A stretch of DNA of 18,046 bases, taken from Treponema sp. (lineage in GTDB: Bacteria; Spirochaetota; Spirochaetia; Treponematales; Treponemataceae). The stretch is taken from assembly GCA_016293645.1 (NCBI GenBank), contig JAEDDW010000033.1:1-18046 (forward strand). Direction: 5' to 3'. Of the stretch, positions 1 to 7,643 are shown piece after piece; the stretch's first letter is position 1, and every line of letters starts with the position of its first letter. The position numbers and the translations under genes were made by a program. Below the pieces are notes generated by a model. That model saw only the letters and a list, made by a program, of their open reading frames with translations. It was not told the DNA's origin and ran no database searches.

Positions 1-1281
1 TACATGACACAGCTTCATGATGATGTTGTTGGACTTGATTCCGCAATTTTCCAGCACCACACAACATGGAAGGCTTCAGGCCACGCAGATCACTTCTCTG
101 ATCCAATGATTGACTGTCTCGAATGTCAGGCTCGCCACCGTGCAGACAAAATGATCGAAGACTATGTTGCTGCAAATCCAGACAAGAATCCTGGAAAGCC
201 GGTTGATACAATGACACATGAAGAAATGGAAAACTTCATCAAGACAAACATCAACTGTCCAGTATGTGGAAGCAAGGAAAAGAAATATACAGCAGTTCGT
301 GAATTCAACCTCATGTTCAAGACATACCAGGGTCCAATTGCTGATGAATCACACCTCATTTACCTCCGCCCAGAAACATGTCAGGGGATCTTCACAGACT
401 TCAAGAGCATCGTTCAGTCAAACCGCATGAAGATTCCTTTCGGTGTTGCTCAGGTTGGTAAGTCATTCCGCAACGAAATCATTTTCAAGAACTTCATTTT
501 CCGCACAGCTGAATTCGAACAGATGGAAATGGAATATTTCTGCAAGCCAGGTACAGAAGACGAAACTTTTGAACGCTGGAGAAAGGACCGCTGGGCATTC
601 TACCTCAAGTACGGTATTCCGGAAGCACAGCTCAAGTGGCACCACCACGACAAGCTTGCTCACTACGCAAAGGATGCTTACGACATCACATACAACTTCC
701 CGATTGGATTTGAAGAAATCGAAGGAATCCACTCAAGAACTGACTTTGACCTTTCACAGCATCAGGAATACTCAAAGAAGGATATGGCATACATCGACCA
801 GGAAGATGGCAACAAGAAGTACATTCCTTATGTAGTTGAAACATCTGCCGGTCTTAACCGCAACTTCCTCATGTTCCTCTGTGAAGCATACGAAGAACAG
901 AATGTAGCGGAAGCTGGACAGCCGGAAGACTACAGAACAGTTCTCCACCTCCATCCAAAGCTGGCACCAATTACAGTTGCAGTTCTCCCATTGATGAAGA
1001 AGGACGGACTTGCAGAAAAGGCAAAGGAAATCCAGAACATCCTTAAGGAAGATTTCGTAACTGACTACGACCAGAGCGGAACAGTCGGTAAGCGCTACCG
1101 CCGCCAGGATGAAGTTGGTACGCCATTCTGCGTAACAGTTGACTACGATACACTGGACAGTGCAAGTGCAAACTTCAACACAGTTACAGTTCGTAACCGT
1201 GACACAATGGCACAGGAACGCGTTAAGCTTGATGAACTTACCGGTTACATCTTCAACCAGATTAAGAACTACAACAAGTAA
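1..1281 (+). CDS. glyS: Glycyl-tRNA synthetase, alpha2 (class II) type, 5' truncated by window edge
   Basis: Charges tRNA-Gly with glycine in the cytoplasm. The reading frame is open from base 1. The ATG at position 4 is internal: related enzymes carry several dozen more residues before the HDDVVGLDSAIF segment, so the true start lies outside the window. Counting from that ATG, two CxxC pairs (C38/C41 and C85/C88) resemble the paired-cysteine insertion of this subfamily. Class II motif 2 contains FRNE at 155-158, and motif 3 lies around ETSAGLNR at 279-286. The C-terminal anticodon-binding domain starts near LHPKLAPITVAVLPL. The protein ends NQIKNYNK before TAA. Codons are strongly biased to AAG, AAC and TAC, as expected for a highly expressed gene. 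The single-chain alpha2 form is clear; it is not the separate alpha/beta GlyQ/GlyS type. Confidence 0.96.
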   Translation, partial: YMTQLHDDVVGLDSAIFQHHTTWKASGHADHFSDPMIDCLECQARHRADKMIEDYVAANPDKNPGKPVDTMTHEEMENFIKTNINCPVCGSKEKKYTAVREFNLMFKTYQGPIADESHLIYLRPETCQGIFTDFKSIVQSNRMKIPFGVAQVGKSFRNEIIFKNFIFRTAEFEQMEMEYFCKPGTEDETFERWRKDRWAFYLKYGIPEAQLKWHHHDKLAHYAKDAYDITYNFPIGFEEIEGIHSRTDFDLSQHQEYSKKDMAYIDQEDGNKKYIPYVVETSAGLNRNFLMFLCEAYEEQNVAEAGQPEDYRTVLHLHPKLAPITVAVLPLMKKDGLAEKAKEIQNILKEDFVTDYDQSGTVGKRYRRQDEVGTPFCVTVDYDTLDSASANFNTVTVRNRDTMAQERVKLDELTGYIFNQIKNYNK

Positions 1282-1434
1282 TCAATAATTGATAATTCAT
1301 AATGCATGATTGGTTTTTCCGGTTATGTGTTATGAATTGATGGAGTCTCTAAAAATTGCAATTTTTAGAGATGCCCTTAAATATGGGAGTTTCAGTAATT
1401 ATGAATTGTGCATTCATAATTATGAATTGTGTTT
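1282..1434. repeat. AT-rich spacer with perfect palindrome and direct repeats
   Basis: This spacer between glyS and the aldo/keto reductase gene contains a perfect 26-bp palindrome at 1346-1371 (arms TCTCTAAAAATT and AATTTTTAGAGA around GC). A 15-bp direct repeat TAATTATGAATTGTG occurs at 1396-1410 and 1417-1431, 21 bp apart. The second copy overlaps the 16-bp palindrome ATTCATAATTATGAAT at 1412-1427. Related pieces (GATAATTCATAAT, TTATGAATTG) lie between 1288 and 1340. No T-run follows the large palindrome, so it is not a typical intrinsic terminator. I infer a dispersed extragenic repeat. Confidence 0.6.
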
Positions 1435-2217
1435 ATGGAATTCATTTCACTTGGAAAATCAAATCTTCTTGTTAGCAAAAACTCTTTTGGAGCAATGAGC
1501 CTTGACTGCAAGGAAATAGAAGCTTTTGGAGACGAGGCCGATGAAAAGGCATGCGGTATCGTGCACCACGCCTATTCCGGCGGAATGAATTTTTTTGATA
1601 TCAGCCATTCAAGACCGGTCTGTGAGAAACGCCTGGGTGCTGCCCTCCACGGCATAAGGCATAATGTCATACTGGCGACAAAAACTTCAGGCCAGACTGC
1701 AGCAGAAATCCGTCATGATCTGAACGAGAGCCTTGATGCGCTGGAATCTGACTATATCGATCTATATCAGATTGAAAATCCCCTTGTCGTTCCGTTGAAG
1801 GATGGAAAAGACGGCCTATATAATGAACTTCTCACATTGAAAGACAAGGGAATCATCCATCACATTGGAATCGCTTCAGAAAATTATGAACTTATAAAGG
1901 AAGCTGTTGAATGCGGATTATATGAGACGGTTCAGTTTCCATTCAGCATGATTTCTTCAGATGAAGTTGTGGGTCTTGTAAAGCTCTGTGAAAAAAATGA
2001 TGTCGGTTGCATTGCCATGCAGCCTCTTAACGGTGGAATCGTCAACAACATTCCGCTTGCTTTTGGTTTTTTCCAGCAGTTTGAGAATGTAGTTCCTGTT
2101 TGGGGAGCTCACACTGATGAAGAGCTGCAGCAGATTCTTTATTTCAACGAACATCCACCGGTAATAGATGATGAATTTAAAAAAGAGGTGGAAAATGTCC
2201 GCCTCTTCTTCAATTAA
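1435..2217 (+). CDS. Short aldo/keto reductase-like protein with altered active site
   Basis: About 260 residues, against roughly 300-350 for full AKRs. It starts MEFISLGKSNLLVSKNSFGAMSLD, which matches the usual AKR N-terminal strand (LGKSGLxVSxxGFGxM). The frame stays open to a GTG at 1429, but that codon lies in the repeat, so ATG 1435 is preferred. Neither start has a clear Shine-Dalgarno. TIM-barrel landmarks are present: GMNFFD, the catalytic-lysine strand ATKT, SLDALESDYIDLYQI, and a late VPVWGAHTDEEL cofactor-loop-like segment. Of the AKR tetrad, Asp (FFD) and Lys (ATKT) are present. By position, the catalytic Tyr is Arg in FDISHSRPVCEKRLG, and the His after DLYQ is Glu (QIENP). The fold is likely AKR, but normal NADPH-dependent carbonyl reduction is doubtful. 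The layout recalls [4Fe-4S]-type AKRs without their ferredoxin tail. Convergent with the HD-GYP gene. Confidence 0.8.
   Translation: MEFISLGKSNLLVSKNSFGAMSLDCKEIEAFGDEADEKACGIVHHAYSGGMNFFDISHSRPVCEKRLGAALHGIRHNVILATKTSGQTAAEIRHDLNESLDALESDYIDLYQIENPLVVPLKDGKDGLYNELLTLKDKGIIHHIGIASENYELIKEAVECGLYETVQFPFSMISSDEVVGLVKLCEKNDVGCIAMQPLNGGIVNNIPLAFGFFQQFENVVPVWGAHTDEELQQILYFNEHPPVIDDEFKKEVENVRLFFN
2179..2207 (-). terminator. Probable intrinsic terminator of the HD-GYP gene, inside the 3' end of the AKR gene
   Basis: On the - strand the arms AAGAGGCGG and CCACCTCTT (2207-2199 and 2191-2183; 8 of 9 pairs, one C-A mismatch) flank a 7-nt loop and are followed by six T (2184-2179). Read on the + strand, the mismatch becomes a G-U pair, but the T-tract after it is poor. 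It lies 39 bp past the HD-GYP stop, within the coding sequence of the convergent neighbour. Confidence 0.5.
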
Positions 2218-2245
2218 GTTTCCTCAAAAAGTTTTCATAATTTGA

Positions 2246-3718
2246 CTAATTTGTAGTCTCTCCCAATGCGGCCTTCAGATCATTGGTTTCCTGTTCTGTC
2301 ATTACGCGGATGATCTTGAGCATTTCTTCATCTGTCTGAACTATCTTTGCTGAGCCGTCTGTGTTGATTCCTCCGATGATTTTTACGATAGGATTCTTTG
2401 GACTTGCAGGTGAAACGTCAATTACCTGTCCGACTTTGCCGTTTGCAAGATATACATAGGCACCGATAGGGTAGAGCGAGACACTGTACAGCAATGCTTT
2501 TACGACTGTATCATCGTAAAGGTGGTTCGAGTTCTTAAGCATTTCAATCATGCCTTCATAGGTAGTACGGGCTTCCTTGAAATGACGTGGAGCTGTAATA
2601 GCCTCATATGAACATGCAACGGCAATGATTTTTGCATACGGAGAAATGTTTCCGCTGCGAAGGTGTCTAGGATAGCCGGAACCAGTTTCACGCTCGTGAT
2701 GGTCAAGGACTCCAAGCTGGATTGTGAGAGGAAATCCTGCAGCTTTTACGATGTTGTATCCAATGACAGTATGTGTTGCCATCTGCGATTTTTCAGCAGG
2801 TGTCAAAGGTTTGTCATTCATGTAAAGCTGAGGAGGCAGACGGATCTGTCCAATCTCATGAAGAATACATGCAACCGTAAGTTCAATGAGTTTTTCATAA
2901 GGCATTTTGAGCTGAAGCCCGATTACAATTGCAAGTACGGCAGTTCTCATGCTGTGGCTTATGAGGAAGTTTTTGTTGCGTGCTTCGTAGCTTGGAGAAA
3001 TTCTGAGGATGAATTTTTTTGTTTCTCTGACAAAGTTGCACAGTTCAAGAGCTTTTTCATTAAGTTCCGGTTGTGAGATTGTTTTGTGGGTTGAATACTT
3101 CGTGTAAACCTGATTTATGAAATCCATGAACTTTTCATAAGTCTTTTGTGCGGCTTCCATGTACTTTGTGTCTTCCTCTTCCGACATTGGAAGATCACTT
3201 CTTGCTCCGACAGAAAACTTGAGGGCTTCATCTGCAGCTCCCGGATTATGTGTCGAAAGATATGCTGACAAAGAAGTCTGAGCCTGCTTTGTTGTACCTT
3301 TGAAAACTTTCGTAACGCTTTGAGCACCCTGTGCTGGAGCTGACGGAGCAACCGTATCGTCAAAAGCTGAAAGATCCACACTTTCTGATGTCTTGAATTT
3401 GTCCGGAATCTGGTCCTGGGGAATTGAACTGGATTCGTCATCTACTCCAAACTCTGAAAGGTCTACAGATTCTGTCTTGCCAAGATCGAGCTTCTGTTTC
3501 TGTGAGAGTCCATTTGCTGCGTTTGTATTTGCTGCCTGTGGTGCGGAAGCTTTTGGTTCCGGGCCGTAAACTTCCTTGAATCCCCATTTTACCAGTGCTG
3601 AAAGCTGGTTCTGTGTGATTGGACATGGAGGAACTGCAATTAAAAACATCTTGTCCAACGTTACAGGTGAACTGAAATGAGTATTTGGTTTGATATCAGC
3701 AATCTTTATTGTATTCAT
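2246..3718 (-). CDS. HD-GYP-type protein with degenerate catalytic motifs
   Basis: HD-GYP proteins usually hydrolyse cyclic di-GMP. I chose ATG 3718 (490 residues) because GGGG lies 6 nt upstream; an earlier in-frame ATG at 3733 lacks a ribosome-binding site. Residues 1-55 resemble the N-terminal domain often found before HD-GYP domains (IADIKPNTHFSSPVTL...). An Ala/Ser/Pro-rich linker follows, carrying ESVDLSxF twice (83-90 and 112-119). The HD-GYP domain spans about 225-405. Kept: H255, H287 of the HD pair, H316, H340/H341 and GYP (348-350). Changed: HD is HE (288), the usual GK is GQ, HHExxDG is HHERETG, and the metal-binding Asp of the AxAD motif is Cys (AVACSYEA, C369). It may be a c-di-GMP receptor or a weak enzyme; catalysis is uncertain. 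No signal peptide or membrane segment, so likely cytoplasmic. Confidence 0.88.
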   Translation of the reverse strand: MNTIKIADIKPNTHFSSPVTLDKMFLIAVPPCPITQNQLSALVKWGFKEVYGPEPKASAPQAANTNAANGLSQKQKLDLGKTESVDLSEFGVDDESSSIPQDQIPDKFKTSESVDLSAFDDTVAPSAPAQGAQSVTKVFKGTTKQAQTSLSAYLSTHNPGAADEALKFSVGARSDLPMSEEEDTKYMEAAQKTYEKFMDFINQVYTKYSTHKTISQPELNEKALELCNFVRETKKFILRISPSYEARNKNFLISHSMRTAVLAIVIGLQLKMPYEKLIELTVACILHEIGQIRLPPQLYMNDKPLTPAEKSQMATHTVIGYNIVKAAGFPLTIQLGVLDHHERETGSGYPRHLRSGNISPYAKIIAVACSYEAITAPRHFKEARTTYEGMIEMLKNSNHLYDDTVVKALLYSVSLYPIGAYVYLANGKVGQVIDVSPASPKNPIVKIIGGINTDGSAKIVQTDEEMLKIIRVMTEQETNDLKAALGETTN

Positions 3719-3774
3719 ATTATTCCCCATCATATTATCGGCATGAGGATTAATAATGATAATATTTTTTTTAC

Positions 3775-3803
3775 ATTATATTTATGTGAGAAGACAGTTT
3801 AAA
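3775..3803 (-). promoter_or_regulatory. Sigma70-like promoter of the HD-GYP gene
   Basis: On the - strand, TTTAAA (3803-3798) and a perfect TATAAT (3780-3775) are separated by 17 bp, predicting a start near 3768 and a leader of about 50 nt. The -35 element overlaps the T-run of the upstream operon's terminator, so the two transcription units are packed end to start. Confidence 0.55.
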
Positions 3804-3843
3804 AAATGAAAAGGCCAAAGCCTAAAACTTCTTTGACCTTTCC
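3801..3843 (-). terminator. Intrinsic terminator of the lepB-ftsI-maf operon
   Basis: On the - strand a 13-bp stem (GGAAAGGTCAAAG at 3843-3831 with CTTTGGCCTTTTC at 3820-3808, two G-U pairs) has a 10-nt loop and is followed by ATTTTTT (3807-3801). On the + strand the same arms contain C-A mismatches and no T-run follows, which supports - strand use. Confidence 0.75.
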
Positions 3844-3979
3844 TCATGGAGATTTTATAAAGCAAACTTAGTTGCATACTGTGGTCTCATCTCTTACACA
3901 GGCGTCTGGATGTCTTTCTTTTGAAAAGAACCGTCTGTATAATTCTATCACAGCACGCTTATATTATCGGTTCTGAATT
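3844..3979 (-). other. Long 3' region between the maf stop and its terminator, possible small RNA
   Basis: 136 bases separate the Maf stop codon from the terminator. On the - strand they contain a GATAAT box near the stop, short hairpins such as TTCTTTTCAAAAGAA and CTGTG...CACAG, and no ORF of note. No convincing -35 element was found. It may be a 3' UTR or a processed or independent small RNA of about 130-160 nt; the sequence does not decide. Confidence 0.25.
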
Positions 3980-5788
3980 TTAAAAACTTGAGAAGAATCT
4001 ATTAAATAGTTTTACGGATGAAAGAATCTGTGTGTAGATGAGTTTTGAATACTGTATCGGATACATTTCTTTTTCGAATTCGTTTCCACACGGAATCTCT
4101 TTTGCCATTTTGTCCAGCTGACGTTTTGTAGGAAACACGAGGGAAGCGGAATTTTTTGCATCGGAATTCAAGATATGATTGTCAATGTCTGAGAGTATGT
4201 CTAGAGACTGTCTTATTTTTGTCCTGTCCCTTAGTGCCTTTGATGTGATGTCGATGCCTTTCTTTGCAAGGTTTTCCAGCTCTACAAGATCTTCTGAAAA
4301 TTTTTTCTTCATTGATTCAAAAAGCAATTTGTCAGGGAGGGAACTTCTGTTTCTTTCTGCATTGGCTAAGAATTCTTTCTTTTCATTTTCAATGACCGGG
4401 AATTCCAGGAAGCTGGAGATGGAGAAAATTTCGATTCCCTTGATGGCCAGGCTTTCCGGTGTAAGTGTGAAAGTCTCAGTTCCGTAGCTGCGCGACTGGG
4501 TGCATTGTGTCTCAAACCACCAGGAGAAAAGTCTCATTCTTTTGTCCGTAATGATGTCATTGCCGTTGTAGTCTTTTTCAATCGTCGGATTAGCACTGAA
4601 CAAGGCTGCTGAATTTGCCGTTTCCGATGTCTTTGTTCTGGAACTTTCCGCATGAGCCTTTTCCTCAAATTTTGATCCGCGAATGTGGGTTTCTTTTCCC
4701 GGGTACCCAAGATCCATTCCGGCCATGAAGATCCTGGATGCTTTGCAAAGCCGTGCAAAGTCCCATGCACTTGTGGTGACGCTTCCTCCCGCTGCAAGTT
4801 TTCCTTTTTCTCCGGTCTGTGATTCAAAAAACTGTCCGATCGGGAACAATGATGAAAAAAGAACTGTTTCCCTGCACTTGAATCTCAACACGGAAGGGTA
4901 TGCGGCGATTTCTGTAATCAGAATGGAGGAAGGTGCAGAAAGAAACTCCAGATGCAATGAGCAGTAATATTGAGGGTCTGCCAGGATTATGAAGTCCGGC
5001 TCGACATTCTGTCTTAGACACGCATGAAGTGCTGTGTCGACGCAGATTATCATGGCGCGTTTCTTGATTTCCTCAAGGTGTGGAAGAATTGATTCAAGGG
5101 ATGGACCTGCTGCAAGTATAACAAATGGAATTTCTTTCCCAAGATTTCTGTATTTATTTACTCCGTCCAGTGATTGAAGGTAGTCCAAATTCCTGCAGCT
5201 GTTGTTCAGCCAAAGCTGAGCAAATTTCTCAAGTGTGTTTGTGTTTATCTCTTCTTTCTGTGAATTCTGCTTAAGGGTATTTTCCACGGCAGAAAAGTAG
5301 TTTTCACTGTGGGCGCATTGTGCCTTTGTTTTATATACTGCTGTAGCTTCGGTCTTGCATTTGCCAAGCAACGCGCTGACTTCTTCCTCACCGGCTCCCA
5401 GTAGAAGAATTATTTTTTTGTGTCTGAAAACATCACTCCAGTCAAGCACATCGATTGCGGAAAAAAATCTTGATGGATCTTTTTCTACGAGAATCATTGT
5501 CGCATCAGGATGTTTTTTTGCAAATTCTATTGGACCATAGCCAAGTCCAAACCCAAGGAATATGACAGTGTCATGATTTTTGGGATCAAACGATGAAATG
5601 AGTGTTTCAGCTTCTTTTACAGGATTGTACTTCGAGTGGAGCAGAAGGCCGTTGTATTTTGCGGTAACAGTCCCGTTTCTACCTTCTTCAAGAACAAGGT
5701 CATCGGATTTTTTTGTTTCCAGGGACTTTGATAGTTCCGGAAACCTCTGATTGAACAGATCGATGTTTTTATTCCAAAAAGAGTTCAA
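3980..5788 (-). CDS. DUF115 / Maf-like motility accessory protein (putative glycosyltransferase)
   Basis: 602 residues. Members of this family (6-hydroxymethylpterin pyrophosphokinase MptE-like, DUF115) include flagellar 'motility-associated factors' that glycosylate flagellin in the cytoplasm. Visible features: FLGFGLGYG near residues 77-85, VEKDPSRF at 101-108, the family motif AAGPSLE at 226-232, then DTALHACLRQNVEPDF and GGSVTTSAWDFA. The C-terminal 130 residues are helical and charged. The start is TTG at 5788 with GGAGAA 8 nt upstream. The next in-frame Met is about 98 residues in and would remove a conserved part. The gene overlaps the ftsI end by 20 nt, suggesting translational coupling. 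Being in an operon with lepB and ftsI rather than with flagellin genes is notable. The family assignment is good; the flagellin substrate is inferred. Confidence 0.85.
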   Translation of the reverse strand: MNSFWNKNIDLFNQRFPELSKSLETKKSDDLVLEEGRNGTVTAKYNGLLLHSKYNPVKEAETLISSFDPKNHDTVIFLGFGLGYGPIEFAKKHPDATMILVEKDPSRFFSAIDVLDWSDVFRHKKIILLLGAGEEEVSALLGKCKTEATAVYKTKAQCAHSENYFSAVENTLKQNSQKEEINTNTLEKFAQLWLNNSCRNLDYLQSLDGVNKYRNLGKEIPFVILAAGPSLESILPHLEEIKKRAMIICVDTALHACLRQNVEPDFIILADPQYYCSLHLEFLSAPSSILITEIAAYPSVLRFKCRETVLFSSLFPIGQFFESQTGEKGKLAAGGSVTTSAWDFARLCKASRIFMAGMDLGYPGKETHIRGSKFEEKAHAESSRTKTSETANSAALFSANPTIEKDYNGNDIITDKRMRLFSWWFETQCTQSRSYGTETFTLTPESLAIKGIEIFSISSFLEFPVIENEKKEFLANAERNRSSLPDKLLFESMKKKFSEDLVELENLAKKGIDITSKALRDRTKIRQSLDILSDIDNHILNSDAKNSASLVFPTKRQLDKMAKEIPCGNEFEKEMYPIQYSKLIYTQILSSVKLFNRFFSSF

Positions 5789-7643
5789 TTGTCATGTTCT
5801 CCGTAACAGGTGTTCCGGGTTCCGGATTCTGGTCTACAACCCAACCTTCACCGTCGATTACAATTTTTATGTCCTCTTTGTCCAGTAGAGGAAGAAGATC
5901 TCTTTTTGATCGTCCCTTGAAGTCAGGTACGACCTTTGAAATTGAAAGAGGTTTTATTTCACTCAATGAGAATTTTCCGGAATGTTCAAGGCTTGCTGCA
6001 TTTTCTCTGTTGATTCCAAGATGATCGATGATTTCATCTGCAGCTTTTGCGATTACTGGAGCAACGATGCGGCCTGCGTATGTCTCTCCCTTTGCTTTCT
6101 GAATTACAATGTACAGAATGATCTGAGGATTGTTTACAGGAAATATCGACATGCAGTTTGAAAGAAAGTCCGTGCGGCTGTACCCACCGTTGATTGGATC
6201 TGCCATCTGAGCTGTTCCTGTCTTTACACCGATGGAAATGTCCCTGAGGGATGCTTTTGATCCAGTTCCACTTTGTGCTGTAGTCTCCATGCAGCTTAAA
6301 AGATAGTCTGCTGTAGCTGACCGGAGCACTCTGTTGCCATAGGTCGTTTCATGCTTATATTTTATGTTCCCGTCGATGTCTGTGATTCTCTGGATGAATG
6401 TTGGTCTTATGAGAACTCCCTTGTTTGCAAGAACAGTCGCAGCCTGAACCATCTGGATTGCGCTTACGCTGATTTCCTGTCCGATCGACATTGTAGGTTT
6501 GCTTCGTGCGGACCAGTATTTGTCTGTCTGGTTTTTTACTGAACCTCTTGTCTCGGAAGGGAGTTCAACTCCTGTTCTTTCACCAAAACCAAATCTTCTG
6601 ATGTATGAAAGGAATTCATCCGTGCTGATTTTTTCACTCATCTGAGCAAGTGCGTCATTGCACGAAAATTTCAATGCCGTTCTTGCGTTGAGCCAGCCGT
6701 GGTGTTCAAGGCATGTGATCTTTATTGTTTCACCAAGGTTTGTCCTGCGCTGATAGATTCCGTCACAGAGAAAACTGTCGTCAGCTGTGATCGACGAAGA
6801 ATCAAGAAATGAAGCGACAGAGAAAATCTTGAAGACACTTCCAGGTTCATAGGCTGTAACGGAAGCCCTGTCTGTTCTTTCTGCTGTTGTTGCAGCTCCG
6901 TATTTATTAAGGTTTGCTGAAGGCAGACTTATGTATGAAAGAATTTCTCCGTTGGTTGCGTCGGCTGCAATGAGCATGATGCTTTCCGCCTGCGTTTCCT
7001 TCATTGCTTCTGCTGCGATTTTCTGAAGCTTGTACTGGAGTCCTGCATCGATGGTCAGGTAAACATTGTCGCCGTGTATTGTTCCGGTTGAATTTGAATC
7101 AATCTCTGGAGACAGCACTGACTGCTGGGAATATTCTATTCCGCTCAGTCCGGTTCCGTCGTCGCCCATAAAACCTATGAGCTGGCTTGCAAGATTGTTT
7201 TCAGGATAGATGCGGCCAGGAATTCTGTCAAAGCTTGTGAAATTTGAAAAACTGTTTTCAGATACGATTCTTGTGAGTTCGTCGTACTGATCCTGTGTGA
7301 CTTTCTTCCTTAAATAGACAAAGCTTGACTTTATGTTGTTTTCAATTTTGCTTTGGATCTCTTCAGGATCGCAGTTCAGGGTTGGAGCAATTTTTTTTGC
7401 AAAGAAAGCCGGATCTTTTATGAGCTTTGGAGTTACTACAAGATGATAGAAATTTGTCTGTACGGCCAGCGGTTTTCCGTTTCTGTCCACAATGGAACCT
7501 CTTTCAACAACTGGTGCAGGAGGAATCAATTTCCTTCTTGGTCCGAATGCAAGCACTGTGAATTTTACGATTACCGCTATGAAAACCAGACTGAAAACAG
7601 AGAGAGTGAATATAACTCCGCCTTTCTTAAAATGAGACATCAT
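5769..7643 (-). CDS. ftsI: Penicillin-binding protein, FtsI/PBP2-type transpeptidase with PASTA domain
   Basis: 624 residues; cross-links septal peptidoglycan in the periplasm. An N-terminal membrane anchor spans about residues 9-31 (GVIFTLSVFSLVFIAVIVKF). RGSIVDRNG (48-56) opens the class B dimerisation domain. The transpeptidase domain carries SxxK (S269-K272, in PGSVFK), SxN (S327-N329, SCN) and KTG (474-476, KTGTAQ), so it is complete. A single C-terminal PASTA domain (about 569-624, VPDFKGRSKRDLLPLL...NPEPGTPV) probably binds muropeptide or glycan ends. The start is one of two adjacent ATGs (7643 or 7640). The lepB stop TGA overlaps the first as ATGA, which implies coupled translation. 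The downstream maf gene begins inside this ORF. Confidence 0.92.
   Translation of the reverse strand: MMSHFKKGGVIFTLSVFSLVFIAVIVKFTVLAFGPRRKLIPPAPVVERGSIVDRNGKPLAVQTNFYHLVVTPKLIKDPAFFAKKIAPTLNCDPEEIQSKIENNIKSSFVYLRKKVTQDQYDELTRIVSENSFSNFTSFDRIPGRIYPENNLASQLIGFMGDDGTGLSGIEYSQQSVLSPEIDSNSTGTIHGDNVYLTIDAGLQYKLQKIAAEAMKETQAESIMLIAADATNGEILSYISLPSANLNKYGAATTAERTDRASVTAYEPGSVFKIFSVASFLDSSSITADDSFLCDGIYQRRTNLGETIKITCLEHHGWLNARTALKFSCNDALAQMSEKISTDEFLSYIRRFGFGERTGVELPSETRGSVKNQTDKYWSARSKPTMSIGQEISVSAIQMVQAATVLANKGVLIRPTFIQRITDIDGNIKYKHETTYGNRVLRSATADYLLSCMETTAQSGTGSKASLRDISIGVKTGTAQMADPINGGYSRTDFLSNCMSIFPVNNPQIILYIVIQKAKGETYAGRIVAPVIAKAADEIIDHLGINRENAASLEHSGKFSLSEIKPLSISKVVPDFKGRSKRDLLPLLDKEDIKIVIDGEGWVVDQNPEPGTPVTENMTIELFLE

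Noticed and set aside
1310..1498. Small ORF of 62 codons in the glyS-AKR spacer
   Set aside because: It is built from the repeats and the large palindrome, runs into the AKR gene in another frame, and has no ribosome-binding site.
2663..3076. Open frame of 137 codons on the + strand inside the HD-GYP gene
   Set aside because: Antisense to the HD-GYP domain, Cys/Phe-rich noise, with no recognisable start context.
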